Shown: positions 1 to 5,311 of the stretch, piece by piece
Layout of the letters: each line of letters begins with the position of its first letter
Numbering within the stretch: position 1 is the stretch's first letter
Source of the DNA: DATIVK01 sp035465955
GTDB lineage: Bacteria > Myxococcota > Myxococcia > Myxococcales > Anaeromyxobacteraceae
NCBI GenBank assembly: GCA_035465955.1
Contig: DATIVK010000103.1
Coordinates: 1-5,651 of the forward strand
DNA length: 5,651 nucleotides
Direction: 5' to 3'
The notes under the pieces: model-generated
Databases searched by the model: none
The model's input: the letters and a program-made list of their open reading frames with translations, nothing else
Told to the model about the DNA's origin: nothing
Program-made: the position numbers and the translations under genes

Positions 1-100
1 CGAGGCCGGCGGCGATCCGCTCGTCCTGCGGGGCGGCGGACGCCGCCGAGGCGACGAGGAGGGCGAGGGCGATCGCCGGCGTGGCTCCCCTGGGCGTCAC
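1..100 (-). CDS. Exported protein of unknown function, N-terminal fragment (gene continues beyond left edge)
   Basis: Only the first 33 codons are in the window. The start is a GTG (complement of 98-100) that overlaps the TGA stop of the large upstream gene in a GTGA junction. A strong Shine-Dalgarno, GAGGAG (complement of 109-114), lies 8 nt upstream and decides this start. The translation begins MTPRGATPAIALALLVAS: a short N-region with one Arg, then a hydrophobic core at about residues 9-18. An Ala/Ser-rich stretch ending ASA-AP follows, so signal peptidase cleavage is likely near residues 22-23, before the polar sequence PQDERIAAGL. This is what a Sec signal peptide looks like. The overlap implies translational coupling with the DUF4175-like gene, so the two products may act together at the envelope. 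The rest of the protein is missing and its function cannot be stated. The reading frame is well supported by overlap, RBS and signal peptide. Confidence 0.72.
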   Translation of the reverse strand, partial: MTPRGATPAIALALLVASAASAAPQDERIAAGL

Positions 101-3100
101 TTCACGAGCTCCTCGTAGTACCGCTTCACCTCGCCCTCGTACCGCTCGGGCGTCCCCTGTTTCATGGCGTCGAGCAGCTCCTTGCGGAACTCGGCGGGGG
201 CGCGCCACGCCTCGGCGCCGGGGATCTCGACCTTCTCCGGCGAGGGCTCCTCGCCCTCGCCCGACTCCATCGCCATCCCCTCCGCGCCGAACGGCAGCGG
301 GAACCCCTCGCCGCCGCCGCCGCCCTGTGCCATCTGCTCCAGCCCCTTCGCGAACCGGTCGAGCCCCTCCAGCGCGGCCGACTGCTCGGCGCGCCCCCGC
401 TGCACGTTGCCGCCCTGAAGCTCGCCGGAGGCCTGCCCCATGTGGCCGCGCGCCTCGCCGATGGCCCCTTGCGCCGACGGCGGGAAGATGGGCGCCTTCT
501 CCTGGAGCTGCGAGAGCTTCTGCTGAAGGCCGCCGGCCCGCTCGTCGAGCCCGCGCTGCCGCTGCCCCTGCTGCGCCAGCCGCTGCCGCTCCTCCTTCGA
601 GAGGAGCCTCTGCGGATCCGGCAGCAGCCCCTCCAGCTCCCTGCGGAGCGCGTCCGCCCGCTGCACCGCCGTCGCCGCCTGGCGCTGCGCCTCCCGCGCC
701 TGGGCGGCGTCGTTGCGCCCCTGCGCCCGGTACCGCTCGGCGATCTGGGCCTCCTCCTCGAGGATCATCGCGGTCCGGCTCGCCGGCCCGAGCGCCTGCC
801 GCGCCGCGTCCAGGGCCGCGGGGAGGTCGCGGGCGGCGAGCGCGCGCTGGACGTCGTCGAGCCCCTCCTGCGCGTTCTCGAGGTCGGCCTGCGCCCGCCG
901 CGGCGCCCCCTTCTCCGCCGCGCGCGCGGCGTCGCTCGCCTCCTTCGCGAGGCGCGCGAGGCGGCCCGCGACGCGGTCCGCCTCCTTCATCCGCTCCCCC
1001 ATCCGCTGCCGCCACGCCTCGCGGAGCCGCTCCGTCTCCTCGCCGAGCCGCCGCTGGTCCGCCCGCACGCCGTCGAGCTCCCGCTTGAAGTCGCGCAGCT
1101 CCTTCATCAGCTCGCGGTTCTTCTCGGAGGGCATCCCGGCGGTCTTCTCGAGCCCCGCGACCATCTCGTCCATCGCCGAGCCCATCTGGTCGAGCGCCTT
1201 CATCGCCGCCTCGACGTCGCCGCGCGCGAGCGCCTGCTCGACGGCGTCGAGCCCGCCCGCGACGTCCTTCGACTTCGCCAGCTCCGCGAGCGCGTCCTGG
1301 TTCATGTGCTCGTCGGACAGCCCCTTCGCCTGCTCGGCCATGCGGCGGAGGAGGTCGTTCATCCGCTCCTTCATCCGGGCGATCCGCGCGACCAGCTCCT
1401 GCTTCGCCGCCTCGTTCGGCGCGCGCCGGTAGCGGTCGAGCAGGTCGGCCAGCTCCCGGCGGGACCGCGCGAGGTCGCGCGCCATCTTCGCGAGGTCCTC
1501 GGACTGCTGCCGGTCGAGGAGCTGCTCCAGGTAGAGCACGCCGCGCTCCAGCTCGGCGTCGAGCTGCTCGTCGAACGCGCGCGTCATCGACGCGAGCCCG
1601 GGCTCGGGCACCCTCCCCTCCCGGACCTGCCGCGCGAGCGTCTGGCGCGCGGAGCCGACGCGCTGCTCGGCGATGCGGAGGGCGCCCGCGACGTTCTCGA
1701 GCCCCTGCGCCAGCTCCCTCGGCCCGGCCTTGTCCTTGCGGATCTCGGCCGCCACCTCCCGCAGCCGCCCGTGGACCCGCTTGACGCGGCCGTCGAGCGC
1801 CTCGGCGAGCGGCAGCAGCTCCGCCGAGTGGAGCTTCCCCCGCGCGCCCAGCTCCAGGTGGTCGCCGGTGACGCCGACCAGCTCCTCCCATGCGGCGCGC
1901 GCCAGCTCCATCAGCTTCCGGCGGTGCTCCGCCTCGCTGTAGATCTTCAGGACCTGGGTCCCGCTCGCGCCCTTCTTCGGCCCCGAGACGGCGTCGCCGT
2001 CGGTCGCCTCGAGCCAGTAGAGCAGCCGCTCCCCCTCGCCGAGCCCGAGCGGGCCCAGCGCCAGGTCGAAGGCGCCGCCGTCCCGCCGCGCGCCGTCGAA
2101 CTTCCGCAGGGGCGCGCGACGCTCCGGCCCGCCCCCCGCCTTCTGCACGAGCGTGAGGTCGCGCAGCCCCACGTCGTCGGAGGCCTGCCACTCCACCTTC
2201 ACCGTGGCCCCCGGCTGCACCTCGACCTCCTGCGCCGGCGAGGTGATCCGGACCTCGGGGAAGGCGTCGGGCTCGACGATGACGGGGATGGGCGGCCCCT
2301 CGGCGACGGCGCGCCCCCGCCCGTCGAGGAAGCGGAACCGGTAGGAGCCGGCCCCCTCGACCATCAGCTTCCCGGAGAGCTGCCGCTCGGACGCCACCGC
2401 GAGCGGGACCTTGATGACTCCTCCTCTCCCCCGCTCCTGCGGGGGAGAGGCCGGGTGAGGGGGTGGAGTCAGCGTCTCCGCCACCTCCACCTCGAGCTCC
2501 GCCGCCTTCACCGGCCGGTCGGCGCGGGTCTTCAGCTCGACCTCGGTCCCCTTCGGCGCCCGGATCTCCCCGCCGGTGCCGGAGAGCGTCTTCGGCTCGC
2601 GCGCCATGTAGGCCGGGTAGCGGAGCGTCAGCTCGACGTCGCCGGTGATCGGATCGAGGGCCAGGCGGGCGGCGGCGGGGTCGCCGGCCAGGATCCTCCG
2701 GAGCCCTCCGCCCACGGCGGCGGGCGCGAGGGCCACGGAGAGGAGCGTGAGGGCCGCGACGGCGCCCAGCCCACCCGCCGCGCGGAGGACCGGACGGGCC
2801 GGAACGGCGCGCACGAGATCGACGGAGGCGAGCGACCGGGCGCTCCGGTCCACGTGGGCGTCGAGGAGCGCGAGGGAGAAGCGGCGGGAGGCCTCGATCT
2901 GGCCGCGGTCGCGCTCCAGCTCCACGGCCGAGACCAGATCCGAGCGGAGCGGCCCGCCGGGCTCGGTGATCGCGCGGGCGACGGCGGCGGGCTCGCGCGT
3001 CGCGCGGAGCGCGCGGGCCGACCGCCAGGCCTCCAGGGCTACGGCGGCCGCCATACCCAAAAGGGTAACGGGGCGTGCGAAGCCGATCCGGGCCCCGGCG

Positions 3101-3240
3101 ACGATACCCAGGGCCCCTCCGAGGAGGCAGGCCACGGCCGCGGCCGCGGCGCGCAGGGCGGCGGCGCCCACGAGGATCCGGACGATCCGGCTCCTCCCTC
3201 CCGCGAGCACCCGGGCGATCTCGGCGTATCCCGACGTCAT
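97..3240 (-). CDS. DUF4175-like large membrane-anchored coiled-coil protein
   Basis: The protein has 1047 residues, starting at ATG (complement of 3238-3240); an in-frame TGA three codons upstream excludes a longer form. Hydrophobic segments at about 29-50, 55-72 and 151-176 suggest two N-terminal membrane helices, a soluble stretch and a third helix. Residues 200-435 alternate short beta-strand-like segments, with recognisable pieces such as DVELTLRYPAY, GSYRFRFLDGRGR and ASDDVGLRDL. This resembles an Ig-like periplasmic region. Residues 436-970 are a long Arg/Glu/Ala/Leu coiled coil. A Gly run (973-977) and acidic linker follow, then the tail IPGAEAWRAPAEFRKELLDAMKQ...YYEELVK, which matches the C-terminal pattern I associate with DUF4175-family proteins of high-GC bacteria. 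The biochemical role of that family is not established. The gene is divergent from the sigma factor gene and overlaps the next exported-protein gene by 4 bp. A palindromic repeat is inserted in frame at residues 257-276. The family call is from memory of its pattern; the gene itself is certain. Confidence 0.88.
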   Translation of the reverse strand: MTSGYAEIARVLAGGRSRIVRILVGAAALRAAAAAVACLLGGALGIVAGARIGFARPVTLLGMAAAVALEAWRSARALRATREPAAVARAITEPGGPLRSDLVSAVELERDRGQIEASRRFSLALLDAHVDRSARSLASVDLVRAVPARPVLRAAGGLGAVAALTLLSVALAPAAVGGGLRRILAGDPAAARLALDPITGDVELTLRYPAYMAREPKTLSGTGGEIRAPKGTEVELKTRADRPVKAAELEVEVAETLTPPPHPASPPQERGRGGVIKVPLAVASERQLSGKLMVEGAGSYRFRFLDGRGRAVAEGPPIPVIVEPDAFPEVRITSPAQEVEVQPGATVKVEWQASDDVGLRDLTLVQKAGGGPERRAPLRKFDGARRDGGAFDLALGPLGLGEGERLLYWLEATDGDAVSGPKKGASGTQVLKIYSEAEHRRKLMELARAAWEELVGVTGDHLELGARGKLHSAELLPLAEALDGRVKRVHGRLREVAAEIRKDKAGPRELAQGLENVAGALRIAEQRVGSARQTLARQVREGRVPEPGLASMTRAFDEQLDAELERGVLYLEQLLDRQQSEDLAKMARDLARSRRELADLLDRYRRAPNEAAKQELVARIARMKERMNDLLRRMAEQAKGLSDEHMNQDALAELAKSKDVAGGLDAVEQALARGDVEAAMKALDQMGSAMDEMVAGLEKTAGMPSEKNRELMKELRDFKRELDGVRADQRRLGEETERLREAWRQRMGERMKEADRVAGRLARLAKEASDAARAAEKGAPRRAQADLENAQEGLDDVQRALAARDLPAALDAARQALGPASRTAMILEEEAQIAERYRAQGRNDAAQAREAQRQAATAVQRADALRRELEGLLPDPQRLLSKEERQRLAQQGQRQRGLDERAGGLQQKLSQLQEKAPIFPPSAQGAIGEARGHMGQASGELQGGNVQRGRAEQSAALEGLDRFAKGLEQMAQGGGGGEGFPLPFGAEGMAMESGEGEEPSPEKVEIPGAEAWRAPAEFRKELLDAMKQGTPERYEGEVKRYYEELVK
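309..323. repeat. (CGC)5 trinucleotide tract coding for a Gly run
   Basis: Five tandem CGC units lie within the large minus-strand gene and encode the GGGGG run at residues 973-977, in the linker before the conserved C-terminal tail. Slippage by whole units would change linker length without breaking the frame. In DNA of this composition it may be no more than a low-complexity linker. Confidence 0.5.
2416..2470. repeat. REP-like palindromic repeat inserted in frame in the DUF4175-like gene
   Basis: A perfect 12-bp inverted repeat, CCTCTCCCCCGC (2423-2434) and its complement (2439-2450), surrounds a TCCT loop. An outer 6-bp inverted repeat, GACTCC (2416-2421) and GGAGTC (2465-2470), brackets the unit. 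On the minus strand it contains CCCCTCACCCGGCCTCTCCC, closely resembling the dispersed intergenic repeats of the CCCTCACCC...CTCTCCC(G/C)...GGGAGAGG type seen in many proteobacterial genomes. Read as protein it gives TPPPHPASPPQERGRGG (residues 258-274), a proline/glycine-rich stretch unlike the flanking beta-strand sequence (AELEVEVAE before, IKVPLAVASERQLSG after). The sequence looks like an intergenic mobile repeat that landed in a surface loop and was kept in frame. The palindrome is directly visible; its membership of a dispersed family is recalled, not tested. Confidence 0.75.
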
Positions 3241-3281
3241 TCGTGATCATTCGGCCTTCGGGCGATCCGTCGGCCGCGTGG

Positions 3282-3287
3282 AGGATA
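3282..3287 (-). promoter_or_regulatory. Possible -10 element for the DUF4175-like gene
   Basis: On the minus strand the hexamer TATCCT (complement of 3282-3287) matches 4 of 6 positions of the TATAAT consensus. It would give a leader of about 35 nt before the ATG at 3240. No convincing -35 hexamer is present at the right distance, so this is only a candidate. The gene must have a promoter here, or just upstream, because its upstream neighbour is divergent. Confidence 0.25.
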
Positions 3288-3293
3288 ACCCGC

Positions 3294-3326
3294 GGGGCGC
3301 CCGCATCCCACCCCGGGGGGCGCCCG
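3294..3326. repeat. Direct repeat of GGGGCGCCCG in the divergent promoter region
   Basis: The 10-mer GGGGCGCCCG occurs at 3294-3303 and again at 3317-3326, a period of 23 bp or about two helical turns. Each copy contains the 8-bp palindrome GGGCGCCC. The pair lies between the two candidate -10 elements of the divergent genes, where a shared regulator could act on both. In DNA this rich in G and C, one such 10-mer pair in 140 bp is roughly what chance allows, so confidence in a regulatory role is low. Confidence 0.3.
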
Positions 3327-3329
3327 TGT

Positions 3330-3335
3330 TAGGTT
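3330..3335 (+). promoter_or_regulatory. Possible extended -10 element for the sigma/anti-sigma operon
   Basis: TGTTAGGTT (3327-3335) reads as an extended -10: TG, one base, then TAGGTT at 3330-3335. The hexamer itself matches the consensus poorly (3 of 6), and no -35 is recognisable. It is one of few AT-containing patches in this region. Transcription would start near 3342, giving a leader of about 40 nt before the ATG at 3382. I did not find a convincing ECF-type -35/-10 pair that would show autoregulation. Confidence 0.3.
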
Positions 3336-3362
3336 CCACCCCGCCGGAGTGAATAACGTCAC

Positions 3363-3369
3363 AGGAGAG
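3363..3369 (+). promoter_or_regulatory. Ribosome binding site AGGAGAG deciding the sigma factor start
   Basis: AGGAGAG lies 12 nt upstream of the ATG at 3382. It lies downstream of the alternative in-frame GTG at 3349, whose only nearby purine stretch (GGAG at 3346-3349) overlaps that GTG and cannot serve it. The site therefore supports the shorter protein beginning MEADDLSLVR. Confidence 0.55.
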
Positions 3370-3381
3370 CCGTCTCGGACG

Positions 3382-4014
3382 ATGGAAGCGGACGATCTTT
3401 CGCTGGTTCGACAGGCGCGAGCCGGGGATGACAAGGCCTTCCAGGCCCTCGTCGTCCGCTACCAGAGGAAGGTCTACGCCGTGGCGCTCGGCATCGTGCG
3501 AGATACGGACACCGCCTGGGACGTCGCCCAGGAGGCCTTCGTGCGCGCCCACGGCCACCTCGCCGAGCTGGAGGGCGAGGAGGCGTTCGCGAAGTGGCTC
3601 TTCCGGATCACGAGCCACCTCTCGATCGACTCGGTGCGGCGCGAGCGGCGCTCGCTCAAGGACTCGATGGAGGACGTGGCCGAGTCGGAGCTGAACGCCG
3701 GCGGCGAGGGGATCCTCTCGACGCCGCTCGGCCTCGACCCGGCGGACAACGCGCTGCGCCGCGAGCTGGCCGGACGGATGGAGGCGGCGCTCTCGCGGCT
3801 GCCGGCGATCCACCGCGAGATCCTCGTCCTCCGGGAGCTGGAGGGGCTGTCGTACGAGGAGCTGGCGGACCGGCTCGGGATCCAGAAGGGCACGGTGATG
3901 AGCCGGCTCTTCCACGCGCGGAAGAAGATGCAGGTGCTGCTCGCCGACTACGCCGGGGTCCCGGCGGGCGGCGACGGGGATGGGGACGGGGAGAGGGAAG
4001 GGAGCGAACCATGA
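3382..4014 (+). CDS. ECF-family RNA polymerase sigma factor (sigma-70 group 4)
   Basis: The product is a 210-residue cytoplasmic transcription factor that directs RNA polymerase to a specific promoter set. Sigma region 2 spans about residues 17-90. It includes FQALVVRYQRKVYAVAL, the region 2.2 hallmark DVAQEAFVRAH (D47, Q50, E51, F53), and KWLFRITSHLSIDSVRRERR, typical of the 2.3/2.4 DNA-melting and -10 recognition helices. After an acidic linker, region 4 spans about 128-184: LPAIHREILVLRELEGLSYEELADRLGI followed by the recognition helix KGTVMSRLFHARKKM. Length and architecture are normal for an ECF factor with no C-terminal extension domain. The tail after residue 195 is a low-complexity GDGDGDGEREGSEP. 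The ATG at 3382 is preferred over the GTG at 3349 (11 residues longer) because of RBS position and because ECF proteins usually begin close to a DDLxLVRxARxGD motif. The stop overlaps the next start by ATGA, coupling it to its anti-sigma factor. Confidence 0.93.
   Translation: MEADDLSLVRQARAGDDKAFQALVVRYQRKVYAVALGIVRDTDTAWDVAQEAFVRAHGHLAELEGEEAFAKWLFRITSHLSIDSVRRERRSLKDSMEDVAESELNAGGEGILSTPLGLDPADNALRRELAGRMEAALSRLPAIHREILVLRELEGLSYEELADRLGIQKGTVMSRLFHARKKMQVLLADYAGVPAGGDGDGDGEREGSEP
3976..4002 (+). other. G-quadruplex-type motif across the anti-sigma RBS
   Basis: The coding strand carries five G-runs separated by 2-3 nt: GGGG (3976-3979), GGGG (3982-3985), GGGG (3988-3991), GGG (3995-3997) and GGG (4000-4002). 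This satisfies the usual pattern of four or more runs of at least three G with short loops, and it would be present in the mRNA. The last run is part of the AAGGGAG Shine-Dalgarno of the anti-sigma gene. The tract arises from repeated GAY-GGG codons in the sigma factor's C-terminal GDGDGDG tail. The motif is visible; folding and regulatory effect are inferred. Confidence 0.55.
3998..4004 (+). promoter_or_regulatory. Ribosome binding site AAGGGAG of the anti-sigma gene
   Basis: AAGGGAG lies 6 nt before the ATG at 4011, inside the end of the sigma factor gene. It indicates that the anti-sigma factor can recruit ribosomes itself as well as through the ATGA overlap. Confidence 0.65.
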
Positions 4015-4487
4015 GCGAGTGCACGGGCTACGCGCCGATGCTCACAGCCAGGCCGGGCGAGCTGCCGGCCGGCGACGCGGCGGCGCTCGAGCGCCACCTC
4101 GACGCCTGCGTCGAGTGCCGGGCGCTCCGGACCGCCTTCCTCGCCACCGAGGGGCTGCTGGCGGAGGGGCTGCTCGCGAAGGCGGCCGAGCGCGACTTCG
4201 CCCCCTTCACCGACGCCGTGATGGCGCGGGTGGCGCGCCGCCACAACCGGCGCGGCCGGGTCTTCGACTGGGTGTCGCACCACCGGGTGCGCGCGGCGAT
4301 CTCGGCGCTCGCCCCCGCCTTTGCGGCCGGCGCCCTGGTCGTCTATTTTCACGGCGCCACGCCGGACGCGGTCCCGCCACACCACCTCTTCGAGCTCACC
4401 TCGGACTGCGGCGTGACGACGGTGCTGAAGACCGACCAGGGGCCCGTCGTCCTGATGGGCGACGACGACGGAGACGACGCACCATGA
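4011..4487 (+). CDS. Membrane-anchored zinc-finger anti-sigma factor (ZAS domain)
   Basis: The 158-residue protein likely binds and holds the ECF sigma factor encoded just upstream. The N-terminal half carries the ZAS zinc-binding pattern: C4, then H29-x3-C33-x2-C36 within LERHLDACVECRALR. The spacing C-x24-H fits the family consensus, and H29, C33 and C36 are the classical ligands. An Ala-rich amphipathic stretch and a basic segment (RVARRHNRRGR, 73-83) precede one hydrophobic helix at about 95-113, which probably crosses the inner membrane with the N-terminus inside. The remaining 45 residues would be periplasmic, contain a single Cys (C133), and end in the acidic tail MGDDDGDDAP. This outer part is too short for an obvious sensor domain. 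The gene overlaps the sigma gene and the following gene by ATGA at both ends, giving one coupled three-gene unit. The inducing signal is unknown. Confidence 0.88.
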   Translation: MSECTGYAPMLTARPGELPAGDAAALERHLDACVECRALRTAFLATEGLLAEGLLAKAAERDFAPFTDAVMARVARRHNRRGRVFDWVSHHRVRAAISALAPAFAAGALVVYFHGATPDAVPPHHLFELTSDCGVTTVLKTDQGPVVLMGDDDGDDAP

Positions 4488-4945
4488 TCCAGCATCGGAC
4501 GGCCACCACGCTTCGCACGCTCCTCGCCGCCGCGGCCCTCGCGGCGGCCGCGCTCCTGCCCCACGGCGCCGCGGCCCAGGAGGCCGTGCCGGCGCGCGTG
4601 CGGGTGGCGAAGGCGACGCGGGCGGGCCCGGCGCACCTGGACCCCCGGCTGGAGGACGTGAAGAAGCAGGTCCACCAGCTCGCCTGGCAGCGGTGGGAGC
4701 TGGTGTCGGACCAGGTCGTCCAGCTCCTGCAGGGCCAGAGCACCTTCGTGGCGCTGCCGGACGGCAGCCACGCGGCGCTCTCGGTCGTCGAGGCCCGCGG
4801 CAACATCGTCACCGTCGAGGTGGCGATGGCGCAGAAGAACACCCAGACGCGCGTCACCGTCGAGAAGGGGCAGCGGATCGTCCACCAGGTCGCGAAGGAG
4901 AAGGGCGGCGTCGCGCTCTTCATCGTCGTGACGCCCTGGCCGTAG
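4484..4945 (+). CDS. Small exported protein of unknown function, third gene of the sigma/anti-sigma operon
   Basis: The product has 153 residues and I do not recognise a named domain. The N-terminus MIQHRTATTLRTLLAAAALA has two Arg residues followed by a long Ala/Leu core to about residue 25. A probable signal peptidase I site follows near AAA-QEA (residues 29-32), so the mature protein is predicted to be periplasmic or secreted, with about 122 residues. The mature part begins with a basic linker, then a helical segment (DPRLEDVKKQVHQLAWQRWELVSDQVVQLL, 53-82). After that come short strand-like pieces: STFVALPDGSHAALSVV, NIVTVEVAMA, TRVTVEKGQRIVHQV and GGVALFIVVTPWP. This looks like a compact helix-plus-beta fold. 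There is no Cys. The start overlaps the anti-sigma stop by ATGA, with GGAG at 4470-4473, 10 nt upstream. The tight coupling suggests it acts with the anti-sigma factor in the envelope, either as a signal modulator or as an effector; this is inference. Confidence 0.85.
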   Translation: MIQHRTATTLRTLLAAAALAAAALLPHGAAAQEAVPARVRVAKATRAGPAHLDPRLEDVKKQVHQLAWQRWELVSDQVVQLLQGQSTFVALPDGSHAALSVVEARGNIVTVEVAMAQKNTQTRVTVEKGQRIVHQVAKEKGGVALFIVVTPWP

Positions 4946-4978
4946 CGCAGGCCCCGACGTCCGTCCCCCGTCAGCGGC

Positions 4979-5008
4979 TTGCCGGATGTAGTCACGCGTG
5001 ACTACATT
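4979..5008 (+). promoter_or_regulatory. Predicted promoter of the toxin-antitoxin operon (leaderless)
   Basis: A -35-like TTGCCG (4979-4984, 4 of 6 against TTGACA) and a -10-like TACATT (5003-5008, 4 of 6 against TATAAT) are separated by 18 bp. Transcription would begin about 7 nt after the -10, at or next to the ATG at 5015. No Shine-Dalgarno is visible before that ATG, which fits a leaderless message. The short stretch from 4946 to here shows no hairpin with a T tract that could end the preceding operon. Confidence 0.5.
4986..5007. promoter_or_regulatory. Perfect 22-bp palindrome, likely autoregulatory operator of the toxin-antitoxin pair
   Basis: ATGTAGTCACG (4986-4996) is followed immediately by its exact reverse complement (4997-5007), with no spacer. 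It fills most of the predicted promoter spacer, overlaps the -10 hexamer, and ends 7 bp before the antitoxin ATG. Antitoxins of the Phd/VapB type commonly bind such palindromes, alone or complexed with toxin, to repress their own operon. It is also one of the few AT-containing patches in this window. A 22-bp perfect palindrome is very unlikely by chance; its use as the operator is inferred from position. Confidence 0.8.
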
Positions 5009-5014
5009 CCCGGC

Positions 5015-5311
5015 ATGAAGACCGCCGGCGTCCGGGAGCTCAAGGCGCACCTCAGCGGCTACCTGCGGGACGTCGCCCGCGGCGACGTCGTCCTCGTCAC
5101 CGATCGCGGCCGCGTCGTGGCGGAGCTGCGCCCCCCCGGCGCCGCGGAGCAGGCGCTCTCCCCCGCCGACGTCCGCTACCGGAAGCTCGTGGCCGAAGGG
5201 CGGCTCCGTCCCGCCCCCGCACCCGCGTCGTTGGTCTGGCCCGACCGGCCGAAGCCCCTGCTGCGGCGGGGGACCTCCGCTGCACTGCTGGACGCGGAGC
5301 GCGGAGAATGA
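5015..5311 (+). CDS. Phd/YefM (VapB-like) type II antitoxin
   Basis: The 98-residue protein probably neutralises the PIN toxin encoded next to it and represses the shared operon. Residues 1-45 match the Phd/YefM N-terminal DNA-binding and dimerisation fold. MKTAGVRELKAHLSGYLRDV gives the first strand and helix, and GDVVLVTDRGRVVAELRPP gives the following beta hairpin. The C-terminal half is Pro/Ala-rich with KLVAEGRLRPAP and LLRRGTSAALLDAERGE, patterns often seen in the toxin-binding tails of PIN-partnered antitoxins. The ATG at 5015 is chosen over an in-frame TTG at 4979 because family members start with this MKxxGVRELK block and because the TTG extension would be encoded by the operator palindrome and promoter. 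The stop overlaps the toxin start by ATGA. The length is normal for the family. Confidence 0.9.
   Translation: MKTAGVRELKAHLSGYLRDVARGDVVLVTDRGRVVAELRPPGAAEQALSPADVRYRKLVAEGRLRPAPAPASLVWPDRPKPLLRRGTSAALLDAERGE

Noticed and set aside
81..1088. A 335-codon plus-strand frame
   Set aside because: The translation is almost only Pro, Ala, Arg and Ser, typical of an out-of-frame reading of very GC-rich DNA, and it lies wholly within a better supported gene.
442..3246. A 934-codon open frame on the plus strand, antisense to the DUF4175-like gene
   Set aside because: It is the mirror of a GC-rich coding frame. Its product is a low-complexity Arg/Leu/Pro sequence with no domain, membrane or signal features, whereas the minus-strand product has clear domain architecture.
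3332..3337. GGAACC on the minus strand as an ECF-type -35 element
   Set aside because: No matching -10 (CGTC-like) motif occurs at the expected distance on that strand, so the hexamer alone is not supportable as a promoter.
3349..3381. GTG at 3349 as the start of the sigma factor
   Set aside because: It has no usable RBS (GGAG overlaps the GTG) and would add 11 residues outside the family's normal start. The ATG at 3382 has AGGAGAG upstream and the typical N-terminal motif.
4946..4978. Terminator between the sigma operon and the toxin-antitoxin operon
   Set aside because: No stable hairpin followed by a T tract is visible; the stretch is plain GC-rich spacer.
4979..5014. TTG at 4979 as the start of the antitoxin
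   Set aside because: The extra 12 residues would be encoded by the operator palindrome and promoter, and the family's conserved N-terminus begins at the ATG at 5015.
4349..5050. A 233-codon minus-strand frame opposite the exported protein and antitoxin start
   Set aside because: It runs across the end of one operon and the operator of another, has no RBS or recognisable domain, and conflicts with three well supported plus-strand features.
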